Origin: Pseudomonas viridiflava
Lineage (GTDB): Bacteria > Pseudomonadota > Gammaproteobacteria > Pseudomonadales > Pseudomonadaceae
Assembly (NCBI RefSeq): GCF_001642795.1
Contig: NZ_LKEH01000027.1
Span: 42,702 to 80,891, forward strand
DNA: 38,190 nt
Reading direction: 5' to 3'
The notes under the pieces are model-generated. The model was not told the DNA's origin. It ran no database searches and saw only the letters and a program-made list of their open reading frames with translations. Below are positions 16,220 to 23,818 of this stretch, one piece after another; positions within the stretch are counted from its first letter, which is position 1; every line of letters starts with the position of its first letter. The position numbers and the translations under genes were made by a program.

Positions 16220-17557
16220 TTGCCCTCCCGGATTCTCGTGACGTACAAACTGCCTACTACGGCGACAGCGCCGTTTTGCCCGTCGGCGACCACCGACAGT
16301 GTCTCCATCCCGGCCAATGCTTCGCCACTGCGCAAGATGATGTTGTTCATCGGCCCCGGCTTGCTGGTATCGATCGGCTATATGGACCCCGGCAACTGGG
16401 CCACAGCCATTGAAGCTGGGTCGCGCTTCGGCTACTCGCTGCTGTTTGTGGTGGTGCTGGCGAGCCTTTCCGGCATGGTGCTGCAAAACCTGTGTTCGCG
16501 TCTGGGCATTGCCACTGGCCGGGATCTGGCGCAACTGTCTGCGGCGCGTTACAGCCGCAACGTCGCCAAGGGGCAATGGCTGTTGGCAGAGCTGTCGATC
16601 ATTGCCACCGATCTGGCCGAGGTGCTGGGGGCCGCGCTGGCGTTTCATCTGCTGCTGGGCGTATCGATCACCGTGGGTGTCGGCCTGACGGCTTTCGATA
16701 CGCTGATCGTGCTCGCTTTGCAGGGCGCCAATTTTCGTCGCCTCGAAGCCATCGTACTCGGGCTGATCGCGACCATCGCCGCATGCTTTGCCGTCGAGTT
16801 GATCCTGATCAAACCGTTCTGGCCGGATGTGGCAGCAGGCCTCAAACCCAGTTGGGATGTGCTGAGCAGCCAGGAGCCGCTGTACATTGCAATCGGCATT
16901 CTTGGCGCGACGGTGATGCCGCATAACCTGTATTTGCATTCCTCTGTGGTGCAGACACGCGTCAACGGTTCTGATCTGGCGAGCAAGGCCACCGCCATCC
17001 GTTACGCCCGCCTGGACACCATCGGTTCGCTGAGCCTCGCACTGCTCATTAACGCTGCGATCCTGATTCTGGCTGCCGCCGCGTTCCACAAGACCGGCCA
17101 TACCGACGTGGTCGAGATTCAGGACGCCTACCACCTGCTCGATCCGCTGGTGGGCGGCGCGATTGCCAGCGTGCTGTTCGGCGTGGCCTTGCTGGCAGCG
17201 GGGCAAAGCTCGACCTTTACCGGCACCATCGCCGGACAGGTCGTGCTCGAAGGTTTTCTGCAGGCGAAGATTCCCTGCTGGCAGCGGCGTCTGATCACCC
17301 GTGCGCTTGCCTTGATCCCTGCGCTGATCGGTGTGGTCTGGCTGGGTGACAGCTCGGTGGGGCAGATGCTGGTGCTCAGTCAGGTGGTGCTGAGTCTGCA
17401 GCTGCCTTTTGCCCTGTGGCCGCTGATCCGTTTCACGAGTGACAAAAGTTTAATGGGGCCTTTCGTCAACGGGCGACTGGTACAGATCGCGGCCTGGGGC
17501 CTGTTTGGTCTGATCTCTGCTGCCAACCTGACGCTGTTGTGGTTCTGGATCAGCTGA
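16220..17557 (+). CDS. mntH: MntH, Nramp-family divalent metal transporter
   Basis: An Nramp-family proton-coupled Mn(II)/Fe(II) importer, about 445 aa, in the inner membrane. Both diagnostic metal-binding motifs are present: DPGNW at residues 56-60 in the first helix and MPHNLYLHSS at 233-242 in the sixth. The remaining hydrophobic segments fit eleven helices. The start is uncertain: the frame opens with a TTG at 16220, with AGGATAGG (16200-16207) about 13 nt before it, and a GTG at 16238 lacks any Shine-Dalgarno sequence. It is flanked by MFS transporters that do not obviously share its role. I did not find a convincing Fur or MntR operator in the upstream 250 bases. Confidence 0.9.
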   Translation: MPSRILVTYKLPTTATAPFCPSATTDSVSIPANASPLRKMMLFIGPGLLVSIGYMDPGNWATAIEAGSRFGYSLLFVVVLASLSGMVLQNLCSRLGIATGRDLAQLSAARYSRNVAKGQWLLAELSIIATDLAEVLGAALAFHLLLGVSITVGVGLTAFDTLIVLALQGANFRRLEAIVLGLIATIAACFAVELILIKPFWPDVAAGLKPSWDVLSSQEPLYIAIGILGATVMPHNLYLHSSVVQTRVNGSDLASKATAIRYARLDTIGSLSLALLINAAILILAAAAFHKTGHTDVVEIQDAYHLLDPLVGGAIASVLFGVALLAAGQSSTFTGTIAGQVVLEGFLQAKIPCWQRRLITRALALIPALIGVVWLGDSSVGQMLVLSQVVLSLQLPFALWPLIRFTSDKSLMGPFVNGRLVQIAAWGLFGLISAANLTLLWFWIS

Positions 17558-17620
17558 ACTTAGGGTCTTGGGCGCGGCTCTCAATCCTGACATTCAGGTC
17601 CGTCGTGAAGGAGTCCCGAG

Positions 17621-19078
17621 ATGACAACGATCCAGACGCCGGAAAAGGGCAAGGTGTTCGAGACGGATTTGCCTGCTCGACTGGATCGATTGCCCTGGGG
17701 ACGTTTTCACACGCTGCTGGTCATAGCGCTGGGCATCACCTGGCTGCTTGACGGCCTGGAAGTGACCCTCGCCGGTTCGGTCGCCGGTGCGCTGAAGGCC
17801 AGTCCGGTACTCAACCTCAGCAACAGCGAGATCGGTCTGGCAGGCGCCGCCTACATTGCCGGCGCGGTATTGGGGGCGTTGTTCTTCGGCTGGCTGACCG
17901 ACCGTCTGGGGCGGCGCAAGCTGTTCTTCATCACCTTGGCGCTTTATATCAGCGCCACCTTCGCCACGGCATTCTCGTTCAGTGTCTGGAGCTTCATGCT
18001 GTTCCGGTTTTTGACCGGCATGGGCATCGGCGGTGAATACACCGCCATCAACTCGACCATTCAGGAGTTCACCCCGGCGCGTTATCGCGGCTGGGTGGAC
18101 CTGACCATCAATGGCACCTTCTGGCTGGGCGCCGCATTGGGTGCGGTCGGCTCCATCGTGTTGCTGGACCCGCAGTGGGTCGGCGCCGAACTGGGCTGGA
18201 GGCTGTGCTTTGGCATCGGTGCAGTGCTCGGCCTGTTCATCATGCTGATGCGCCTGTGGCTGCCGGAGAGTCCGCGCTGGCTGATGATTCATGGTCGCTC
18301 GGAGGAAGCACGCAAGATCGTCGAGCAGATCGAAGCCGATATGCAGCACCGCGGACATGTGCTGCCAGCTATCGAAGGCAAGCCGTTGCGATTGCATGCC
18401 CGCGACCACACGCCACTGGGCGAGATATTCCACACGCTGTTCGTGTCGTTCCGTCAGCGCTCGCTGGTCGGTCTGACGTTGCTCACGGCTCAGGCGTTTT
18501 TCTATAACGCGATCTTCTTCACCTACGCGCTGGTGCTCACCGACTTCTATGACGTGCCCTCGGAGCGCGTCGGCTGGTACGTGCTGCCGCTGGCACTGGG
18601 CAATTTCTGTGGGCCATTGTTGCTGGGTCGGCTGTTCGATGTGGTCGGGCGGCGGATCATGATCAGCCTGACCTACGGACTGTCGGGCGTCCTGCTGGCG
18701 ATCAGCGGCTATCTGTTTCAGCAGGGCCTGCTGGACGTCACCCAGCAGGCCATCGCCTGGATGGTGATTTTCTTCTTCGCGTCGGCCGCTGCCAGCTCGG
18801 CGTACCTGACCGTCGCCGAAACCTTCCCGCTGGAAATCCGCGCGCTGGCCATTGCCGTGTTCTACGCCTTCGGCACGGGACTGGGCGGAATCATTGGTCC
18901 GACGCTGTTTGGTGAACTGATCGAGACGCACGACCGCAGCAATGTGCTGATCGGCTATCTCATTGGGGCGGGGTTGATGCTGTTGGCGGCGTTCGTGCAG
19001 TCGATCTGGGGCGCGGCGGCCGAACGCAAATCGCTGGAAGAAGTGGCGCGACCGCTGTCTCAGGCGAAGGATGACTAG
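17621..19078 (+). CDS. MFS transporter (SV2/sugar-porter type)
   Basis: A 485-aa major facilitator transporter with twelve predicted spans. It shows TWLLDGLEVTL in helix 1, the loop motif WLTDRLGRRKLFF, GMGIGGEYTAINS in helix 4, and LPESPRWLMIHGR before the central loop. This combination is typical of the SV2-like/aromatic acid or metabolite transporters of pseudomonads, but the substrate is unknown. AAGGAG about 9 nt before the ATG supports the start. It follows mntH by 63 nt on the same strand, so readthrough is possible. Its stop overlaps the end of the small minus-strand gene at 19075. Confidence 0.85.
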   Translation: MTTIQTPEKGKVFETDLPARLDRLPWGRFHTLLVIALGITWLLDGLEVTLAGSVAGALKASPVLNLSNSEIGLAGAAYIAGAVLGALFFGWLTDRLGRRKLFFITLALYISATFATAFSFSVWSFMLFRFLTGMGIGGEYTAINSTIQEFTPARYRGWVDLTINGTFWLGAALGAVGSIVLLDPQWVGAELGWRLCFGIGAVLGLFIMLMRLWLPESPRWLMIHGRSEEARKIVEQIEADMQHRGHVLPAIEGKPLRLHARDHTPLGEIFHTLFVSFRQRSLVGLTLLTAQAFFYNAIFFTYALVLTDFYDVPSERVGWYVLPLALGNFCGPLLLGRLFDVVGRRIMISLTYGLSGVLLAISGYLFQQGLLDVTQQAIAWMVIFFFASAAASSAYLTVAETFPLEIRALAIAVFYAFGTGLGGIIGPTLFGELIETHDRSNVLIGYLIGAGLMLLAAFVQSIWGAAAERKSLEEVARPLSQAKDD

Positions 19079-19272
19079 CTGAAAACGCCCCGCAGGTCCA
19101 TGACGGACGCCTTCAGGCCCTGGATCTGCTCGCTGACCGCCTGAGCCTCATTCGACCGTGAATTGTTCTGCAGGTAGGCGAGGTGGCCGGACATGTTGCG
19201 CGAAACGCGCTCAAGGTCGTCAGCGGTGCGCTGTACATAAGCCTGAATGTCTTTGAGCTGCTCGATGTGCAC
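19075..19272 (-). CDS. Small hypothetical protein, helical
   Basis: A 65-aa protein without a family I recognise. It is predicted to be mostly alpha-helical (HIEQLKDIQAYVQRTADDLERVSRNM), with a heptad-like spacing of Leu/Ile/Val that suggests a short coiled coil. The frame is open further upstream to 19326, but I chose the GTG at 19272 because AGGA lies 8 nt before it, while the upstream GTG has no ribosome-binding site. It is convergent with the MFS gene, with a 4-nt tail overlap. Length, strand and codon use look like a real Pseudomonas small gene. Confidence 0.6.
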   Translation of the reverse strand: MHIEQLKDIQAYVQRTADDLERVSRNMSGHLAYLQNNSRSNEAQAVSEQIQGLKASVMDLRGVFS

Positions 19273-19393
19273 GAATGCATTCCTGTAGGTCGCATCCGAG
19301 CGCACTGATTGAAGAGGGTTTATCACACTGCTGACAGTCTATCGGCGTTGAAGGCGGGTTGCTTTAGGCCAGGCGATAAATAAATCGATGCTC

Positions 19394-19597
19394 CTAATCT
19401 TCGTCCTCATCGTCCTGCTCCGAATAGGAATCGAGCAGCTCTGCCAGCGCCAGGGTGCGTTTCAGTCCGCTCATGCTGGACATGATGTCAGCCACTGCTT
19501 GTGTCGCCGCAATCCTCGCGGCTTCGCGTTCGGCATCAGTGTTATTGGGCGTGGCATCCTGCGCCGCTTCAATAATCGACTGCTCAAAGGTATTCAT
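19394..19597 (-). CDS. Small acidic hypothetical protein
   Basis: A 67-aa protein with no recognised domain. The first two thirds are alanine-rich and helical (AEREAARIAATQAVADIM). The C-terminus ends in a strongly acidic tail, SEQDDEDED. AAGAG upstream of the ATG is an acceptable ribosome-binding site. It sits between two other minus-strand hypothetical genes, 64 nt after the exported protein gene at 19661, and could be cotranscribed with it. Function unknown. Confidence 0.6.
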   Translation of the reverse strand: MNTFEQSIIEAAQDATPNNTDAEREAARIAATQAVADIMSSMSGLKRTLALAELLDSYSEQDDEDED

Positions 19598-19660
19598 GTA
19601 GCTCGCTCTTGGTATCCGGCAGACTTTGATACAGACAATGACCTATTGTTTCAAGAGCCA

Positions 19661-20155
19661 TCAGTCCCCTTCGTACGGGAAGTCCTGCAAGGTCTGCGTC
19701 AGCGCGACTTCCTGCGGGCCCTGCAGGTCGTCGAGTGCCCAGCAGCCATTGGGGTTCTTGACCAGTCGCAGACGCGACGTCTGACTCGCAGGCGCCTGTT
19801 GCGGCGCATCCTTGTAGCCCAGCAGGTAGGTCATCTCGACCACGGCCTGTTTGTCTTCGCTGGAGACCAGCTTCCATTCGATGGGTTTGTGCACGTCGCC
19901 GTCCTGCGCGTCGGTCCATGGATTGGCGGTAATGGCGCACTGATCCCCACCGGGGCCCTGGCATGTCCAGTCCCGCTTCAACAGGCCCAACAGCGGTTTG
20001 GACAGATAGTCCGGCGCGCCTTTGCCGTTGATGTAGAAGTCCTGATGTTTCTCATAGATCCATCGGGCCGTATCAGCCGGTGTGGTCGCCGGGCAGGCGG
20101 CATGCGCAGTGGAAGAGAGTAGGCAGGCAAGGACGAGCGCAAGAGGTCGGGACAT
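19661..20155 (-). CDS. Exported hypothetical protein, DUF3828-like
   Basis: A 164-aa protein with a clear Sec signal peptide (MSRPLALVLACLLSSTAHA, likely cut before ACP). The mature part contains ARWIYEKHQDFYING, DYLSKPLLGLLKRDW, DPxT-like acidic segments, and a late NPNGCWALDDL block. This resembles periplasmic DUF3828/NTF2-like proteins that measure a few hundred residues or fewer. Four cysteines (in ACP, WTC, QCA and GCW) could form disulfides in the periplasm. Function is unknown. The nearest gene upstream on its 5' side is the divergent LysE exporter, about 200 nt away. Confidence 0.68.
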   Translation of the reverse strand: MSRPLALVLACLLSSTAHAACPATTPADTARWIYEKHQDFYINGKGAPDYLSKPLLGLLKRDWTCQGPGGDQCAITANPWTDAQDGDVHKPIEWKLVSSEDKQAVVEMTYLLGYKDAPQQAPASQTSRLRLVKNPNGCWALDDLQGPQEVALTQTLQDFPYEGD

Positions 20156-20356
20156 GTAGCGGACTCGCAGTGAGATAAGAATTGATTACACAGTGATGAC
20201 ATCGCATTTGTAGTCCACACGGTCAAAAAAGCAATCGTTTTGTTCTATGCACGGGTTACGTTTGAGAACGTCAAGGAGGGTAATTTCCTTCAATACGCCC
20301 GTGTTTCGGTCGGCTTACCTTGGTCCGGTCTTTCTGATCGTGGTCGAGGAGCTTTC

Positions 20357-20941
20357 ATGAGCCTGTTCATTTCCATGGCCGCCTTTGCGCTGGCGTCGTC
20401 CATTACGCCGGGGCCGGTGAATATCGTTGCCCTGAGCACCGGGGCACATTATGGATTCTGGTCCGGCATGCGCCACGTGTTGGGCGCTACGCTGGGGTTC
20501 ACCCTGTTGCTGGTGCTGATCGGTTTCGGCCTGCACGAAACCTTGCGCGAATGGCCGTTTCTGACCCGGATCATTCAATGGGCGGGCGTGGGGTTTCTGC
20601 TGTATATGGCTGTGCGGCTGGCGATGGACGACGGCCAACTGGCTGTGTCCGGGTCGGGGAAGGCTCCATCGATGCTGCACGGAGCGATCATGCAGTGGCT
20701 CAACCCCAAGGCGTGGCTGGCATCCATAGCGGGCATGGGCGTGTTCGTCGCCAATGGCGAGGCATTATTGATCGGCCAGTTTGCAGCGATCTATTTCGTC
20801 GTGTGTTACCTGTCTCTGGGCTGCTGGGCTTACGCGGGCAGCTTTTTGAGCCATTACCTGCGCAGTGCCAGAGGTGTGCGGGTGTTCAACCGGCTCATGG
20901 CGTTGATGCTGGCGGGGTGTGCCCTCTATCTGGTCGTCTGA
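20357..20941 (+). CDS. LysE/RhtB-family amino acid exporter
   Basis: A 194-aa inner-membrane exporter of the LysE/RhtB family with about six hydrophobic segments. The family signature SSITPGPVNIV is at residues 14-24, followed by GATLGFTLLLVLIGFGL and LNPKAWL near residue 118. The ATG at 20357 is fixed by GAGGAG (20346-20351) 5 nt upstream; the same frame is open further upstream but without support. Likely substrates are amino acids or related small metabolites. It converges on an AraC-type regulator gene 10 nt downstream, a common arrangement in which the regulator controls the exporter. Confidence 0.85.
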   Translation: MSLFISMAAFALASSITPGPVNIVALSTGAHYGFWSGMRHVLGATLGFTLLLVLIGFGLHETLREWPFLTRIIQWAGVGFLLYMAVRLAMDDGQLAVSGSGKAPSMLHGAIMQWLNPKAWLASIAGMGVFVANGEALLIGQFAAIYFVVCYLSLGCWAYAGSFLSHYLRSARGVRVFNRLMALMLAGCALYLVV

Positions 20942-20951
20942 ATCCGGTGGC

Positions 20952-21773
20952 TCAGAACCGGTACTGCCCGGGCGTTGCAGCCAGGTGTTTTTTGAACTCG
21001 CGCTGGAAGTGCGCCTGATCGGCAAAGCCGGTTTCCAGCGCCACATCGGCGATCAGTCGGCCTTCACGCAACCGGTTGCGGGCGTGTTGAATGCGGCGAT
21101 TAAGCAGGTAGGCGTGGGGTGTCATGTGATAACGCTGCTCGAACGCACGAATCAGGTAGGAAGCCGAAAGGTTGGCTGCTTCGCAGATATCGGACAGCCT
21201 GATGGCCTTGGTGAAGTGCTCGTTGATGTACTCGGCTGCGCGGGTCACTTTGGGTGAGCGCGGCTCGACGACGGTTGCTTCGCCGCCCAGCGTTTTGTGC
21301 ATGAGGGCGAAGAATGACACGGCCGTGCAGTGCTTTTGCAGCGTATCGGCCTGCATATCGATCAGAGTCCCATACAGCGCCGTCAGTGCGGCGAACAGTG
21401 CGGGGCCGCGACTGTGGGTCGGTGTCAGCGGTCGAAAGGCCGCGCCGGGTTCGTCCTGGACAGAACCCAGCCAGTCACTGTCGACGTACAGCATCAGGTA
21501 TGACCACGGCTGATCCTCGATTGGATTGCAGGCATGCACATCCCCCGGGTTCATCAGCACCACGGTGCCCGCAGTCACACGCTGGGAGGTTTTTTCGTGC
21601 AGGTAGGTGCTTTGGCCGCGAGTGATCGCGCCAATCGAGAAAATGTCGTGGGAATGACGTGCGTAACACACCTTGCGACCGTCCTGAACCGAACGTGCTT
21701 CGATGAACGGCAAGCGCTCGTCACGCCAGAAGAACGGCGTACTGTCAGACGGGCTGAGAGGATGGGTGGTCAT
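20952..21773 (-). CDS. AraC-family transcriptional regulator
   Basis: A 273-aa regulator with an N-terminal AraC cupin-like ligand-binding domain (HSHDIFSIGAITRG, VLMNPGDVHACNP). A C-terminal double helix-turn-helix follows (LSDICEAANLSASYLIRAFEQRY and IADVALETGFADQAHFQREFKKH, ending TPGQYRF). The ATG at 21773 is preceded by AAGGGA at 7 nt. The same frame continues upstream but reads through another gene region and was ignored. Tail-to-tail with the LysE gene, it is a candidate regulator of that exporter. The effector is unknown, probably the exported amino acid. Confidence 0.88.
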   Translation of the reverse strand: MTTHPLSPSDSTPFFWRDERLPFIEARSVQDGRKVCYARHSHDIFSIGAITRGQSTYLHEKTSQRVTAGTVVLMNPGDVHACNPIEDQPWSYLMLYVDSDWLGSVQDEPGAAFRPLTPTHSRGPALFAALTALYGTLIDMQADTLQKHCTAVSFFALMHKTLGGEATVVEPRSPKVTRAAEYINEHFTKAIRLSDICEAANLSASYLIRAFEQRYHMTPHAYLLNRRIQHARNRLREGRLIADVALETGFADQAHFQREFKKHLAATPGQYRF

Positions 21774-21891
21774 GCTGATGTCCCTTCGGCTTGATGTTCT
21801 TGTGTGCCGAGGGTAGCTGATTTGGGCCGGGCACGGCCATTGAACCGGATGAAGCGGGAACGACCTGCGGCCGCTCCCGTGCACCTGCTGC

Positions 21892-22200
21892 TTACTTCTT
21901 GACCGGTACGATATCGACGATCTGTCCATTGACCTTCTGGAAACGCACGTACTTGTCGTTGATCTGTACCCACTCGCTTTCCTTGGCAGGCTCTTCCAGA
22001 CCCTTGGCTTTCCAGTCCTTGATGCTGGAATCGCTGCGGCGGTACTTCTCGGGCACGCGCGAACCCATTTCAAGTTCGTGGGTGTTGTCCTTGGACTCGG
22101 CCACTTTTGGCTCGGGCGCATCGGCAGCGTGAACGGGCAGGGTGGCGACCGAGAAGCAGCCGAGCAGAGTCATGCAGGCGATCAACGATTTGCTTTTCAT
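21892..22200 (-). CDS. RcnB-family periplasmic protein
   Basis: A 102-aa exported protein: a Sec signal peptide (MKSKSLIACMTLLGCFSVATLPVHA, probable cut before ADAP), then a mature domain with KYRRSDSSIKDWKAKGL, EPAKESEWVQINDKYVRF and VNGQIVDIVPVKK. The W...GL.EP....W..I...YV spacing is the RcnB pattern. E. coli RcnB is a periplasmic protein that helps nickel/cobalt homeostasis, but the large Pseudomonas family is mostly uncharacterised, so no metal is claimed. GGGAG 7 nt before the ATG supports the start. Monocistronic. Confidence 0.75.
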   Translation of the reverse strand: MKSKSLIACMTLLGCFSVATLPVHAADAPEPKVAESKDNTHELEMGSRVPEKYRRSDSSIKDWKAKGLEEPAKESEWVQINDKYVRFQKVNGQIVDIVPVKK

Positions 22201-22297
22201 GTAAAGACTCCCAGTCTTTGTCGTAATGCGATGGCTTTATGCCTCGTAAAGACTGGGACCCTCAGCGGTGAAAATCATTCGATCAGGTTTTTCCGCC

Positions 22298-23155
22298 TCA
22301 GCTTTTCAGGGCGTCGGCGATGGTTGCGGAAAGTGGTGTGGTCGGACGGCCGATCAGGCGGCTCAACTGGCGGGTGTCGTCGAACAGCGCGCCCTTGGCG
22401 GCTGCCGTGTCCGAGTCGGCGAACAGATGGGCGTAGACCTCCGGCACACCTGCCTTCACCAACGCCGCCTCGAAATCAGCCTGCGAAAGATTCACGTAAG
22501 GCACGTCCTTGCCGCTCTGTTTTGACAGTTCGGCGGCGAACTCGGACAAGGTGTAAGTTTCATCACCGGCCAGTTCGTAAACGCGCCCTGACTGATCGTC
22601 TTTAGACGTCAGCACAGCCACGGCGGCCTCAGCGTAGTCAACACGTGCGGCCGAACTGATACGGCCCTGTTCCGCGCTGCCGATGAATGCGTCATGGGCC
22701 AGCGCGCCGGGAATGGAGGCGGCGTAGTTCTCGGTGTACCAGCCATTGCGCAACAGGGTGAACGGCAGGCCGCTGGCGCGCAGGTAGGCTTCGGTTTCAA
22801 CGTGTTCGTCGGCCAGCCCCAGCGCAGAAGTGTCCGCACGCAGAACGCTGGTGTAGGCGAGCAATTTGACGCCAGCCTTTTTGGCAGCATCAATGGCGGC
22901 GCGGTGCTGGGGGAAGCGCTGGCCTATTTCGTTCGAGGAAATCAGCAGCACTTTGTCAGCGCCCGCGAACGCACTGTCCAGCGTCGCGGGTTGCGAATAA
23001 TCGCCGTGGCGGACATGCACGCCCAGCGCCGCAAGGTCAGTGGCCTTTTCCGGGCTGCGCACTGCCGCGACGATTTGGTTCGCAGGGACGGTTTCGAGCA
23101 ACTGTTCAATGACGAGACGACCCAATTGGCCGGTGGCAGCAGTGACAACGATCAT
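22298..23155 (-). CDS. qorB: QorB-type NAD(P)H:quinone oxidoreductase
   Basis: A 285-aa atypical SDR resembling E. coli QorB (YtfG, 286 aa) along the whole length. The NAD(P)-binding motif TAATGQLGRLVIEQLL is at the N-terminus. Conserved blocks include LLISSNEIGQRFPQHR, AYTSVLRADTSALGLADEH, LLRNGWYTENY, YELAGDETYTL and LFDDTRQLSRLIGRPTTPL. QorB reduces quinones with NADPH and is part of the response to quinones and diamide-type stress. It is divergently transcribed from the HxlR-type regulator qorR across 87 bases containing a large palindrome, the same arrangement as in E. coli ytfG/ytfH. This strongly supports both names. Confidence 0.9.
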   Translation of the reverse strand: MIVVTAATGQLGRLVIEQLLETVPANQIVAAVRSPEKATDLAALGVHVRHGDYSQPATLDSAFAGADKVLLISSNEIGQRFPQHRAAIDAAKKAGVKLLAYTSVLRADTSALGLADEHVETEAYLRASGLPFTLLRNGWYTENYAASIPGALAHDAFIGSAEQGRISSAARVDYAEAAVAVLTSKDDQSGRVYELAGDETYTLSEFAAELSKQSGKDVPYVNLSQADFEAALVKAGVPEVYAHLFADSDTAAAKGALFDDTRQLSRLIGRPTTPLSATIADALKS

Positions 23156-23205
23156 GACGCGTGTCCTTGTATTGATTTGAAAGAAAGGCGAGCATAGCGA
23201 CAGTG

Positions 23206-23238
23206 CTTACCTTTCGTAAGTACGTACGAAAAGGTAAG
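23206..23238. promoter_or_regulatory. Palindromic operator between qorB and qorR
   Basis: An imperfect 33-base palindrome: left arm CTTACCTTTCGTA, right arm TACGAAAAGGTAAG, with outer CTTACC/GGTAAG arms pairing exactly. It ends 4 nt before the qorR start codon and overlaps its ribosome-binding site, and it lies about 50 nt upstream of qorB. This is the expected place for the HxlR-type repressor QorR to block both genes. Confidence 0.7.
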
Positions 23239-23242
23239 TGCC

Positions 23243-23683
23243 ATGCACGATTCAGATACCCCAACCGCGGTCAGTGCTGGCGAGTCCCTGTTGGCGACTA
23301 TCCGTCAGGGGCGGGTCCTGGCCAGTGACTGTCCATCCCGTATCATCCTCAACCACGTGTGTGGCCGTTGGGGTGTGCTGGTGCTGATTGTGTTGCGCGG
23401 TGGCATGCATCGCTTCAGTGAAGTGCGGCGCAAGATCGGCGGAGTCAGCGAAAAGATGCTCGCGCAGACCCTGCAACAGCTGGAGCACGACGGGTTTGTC
23501 GATCGCAGGGCGCTGCCGGTGGTGCCACCCCATGTCGAGTACAGGCTGACTGCGATGGGGGAGGAAGTGGCGTTGCAGGTCGAGACGCTGGCGGTCTGGG
23601 TCGAAACGAACCTGCCACGGATCATGCAGGCACGTGCTGCCTCTGAACGCGCCGATGCGCGCGCACAAGCCGAGCCTGCATGA
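23243..23683 (+). CDS. qorR: QorR, HxlR-type redox-responsive repressor
   Basis: A 146-aa HxlR-family winged-helix regulator. It matches E. coli QorR (YtfH) through the block SDCPSR, WGVLVLIVLRGGMHRFSEVRRKIGGVSEKMLAQTLQQLE, and VVPPHVEYRLTAMGEEV. Cys30, in DCPSR, is the conserved redox-sensing position of this group. Such repressors release DNA when the cysteine reacts with quinones or disulfide stress. The start at 23243 is preceded by AAGG inside the palindromic operator, so repressor binding would directly hinder its own expression. The C-terminus carries a short alanine-rich extension beyond the E. coli protein. It controls the divergent qorB, by family and arrangement. Confidence 0.88.
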   Translation: MHDSDTPTAVSAGESLLATIRQGRVLASDCPSRIILNHVCGRWGVLVLIVLRGGMHRFSEVRRKIGGVSEKMLAQTLQQLEHDGFVDRRALPVVPPHVEYRLTAMGEEVALQVETLAVWVETNLPRIMQARAASERADARAQAEPA

Positions 23684-23818
23684 CGCTTCGCTGACAGATT
23701 TTTCATCCAGTGACAGTCAGGTCGGCCCCCTGCAATCACTACTTCTTGGTATGGTGCGCGCCGAAACATTCATTTACATGTTCCGTTGTACCGTGACTTT
23801 TACCGAGAAGCTGTAGAA

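Noticed and set aside
17594..18931. 445-codon minus-strand frame opposite the second MFS gene
   Set aside because: Gln/Arg/His-rich antisense shadow of a transporter with intact MFS motifs.
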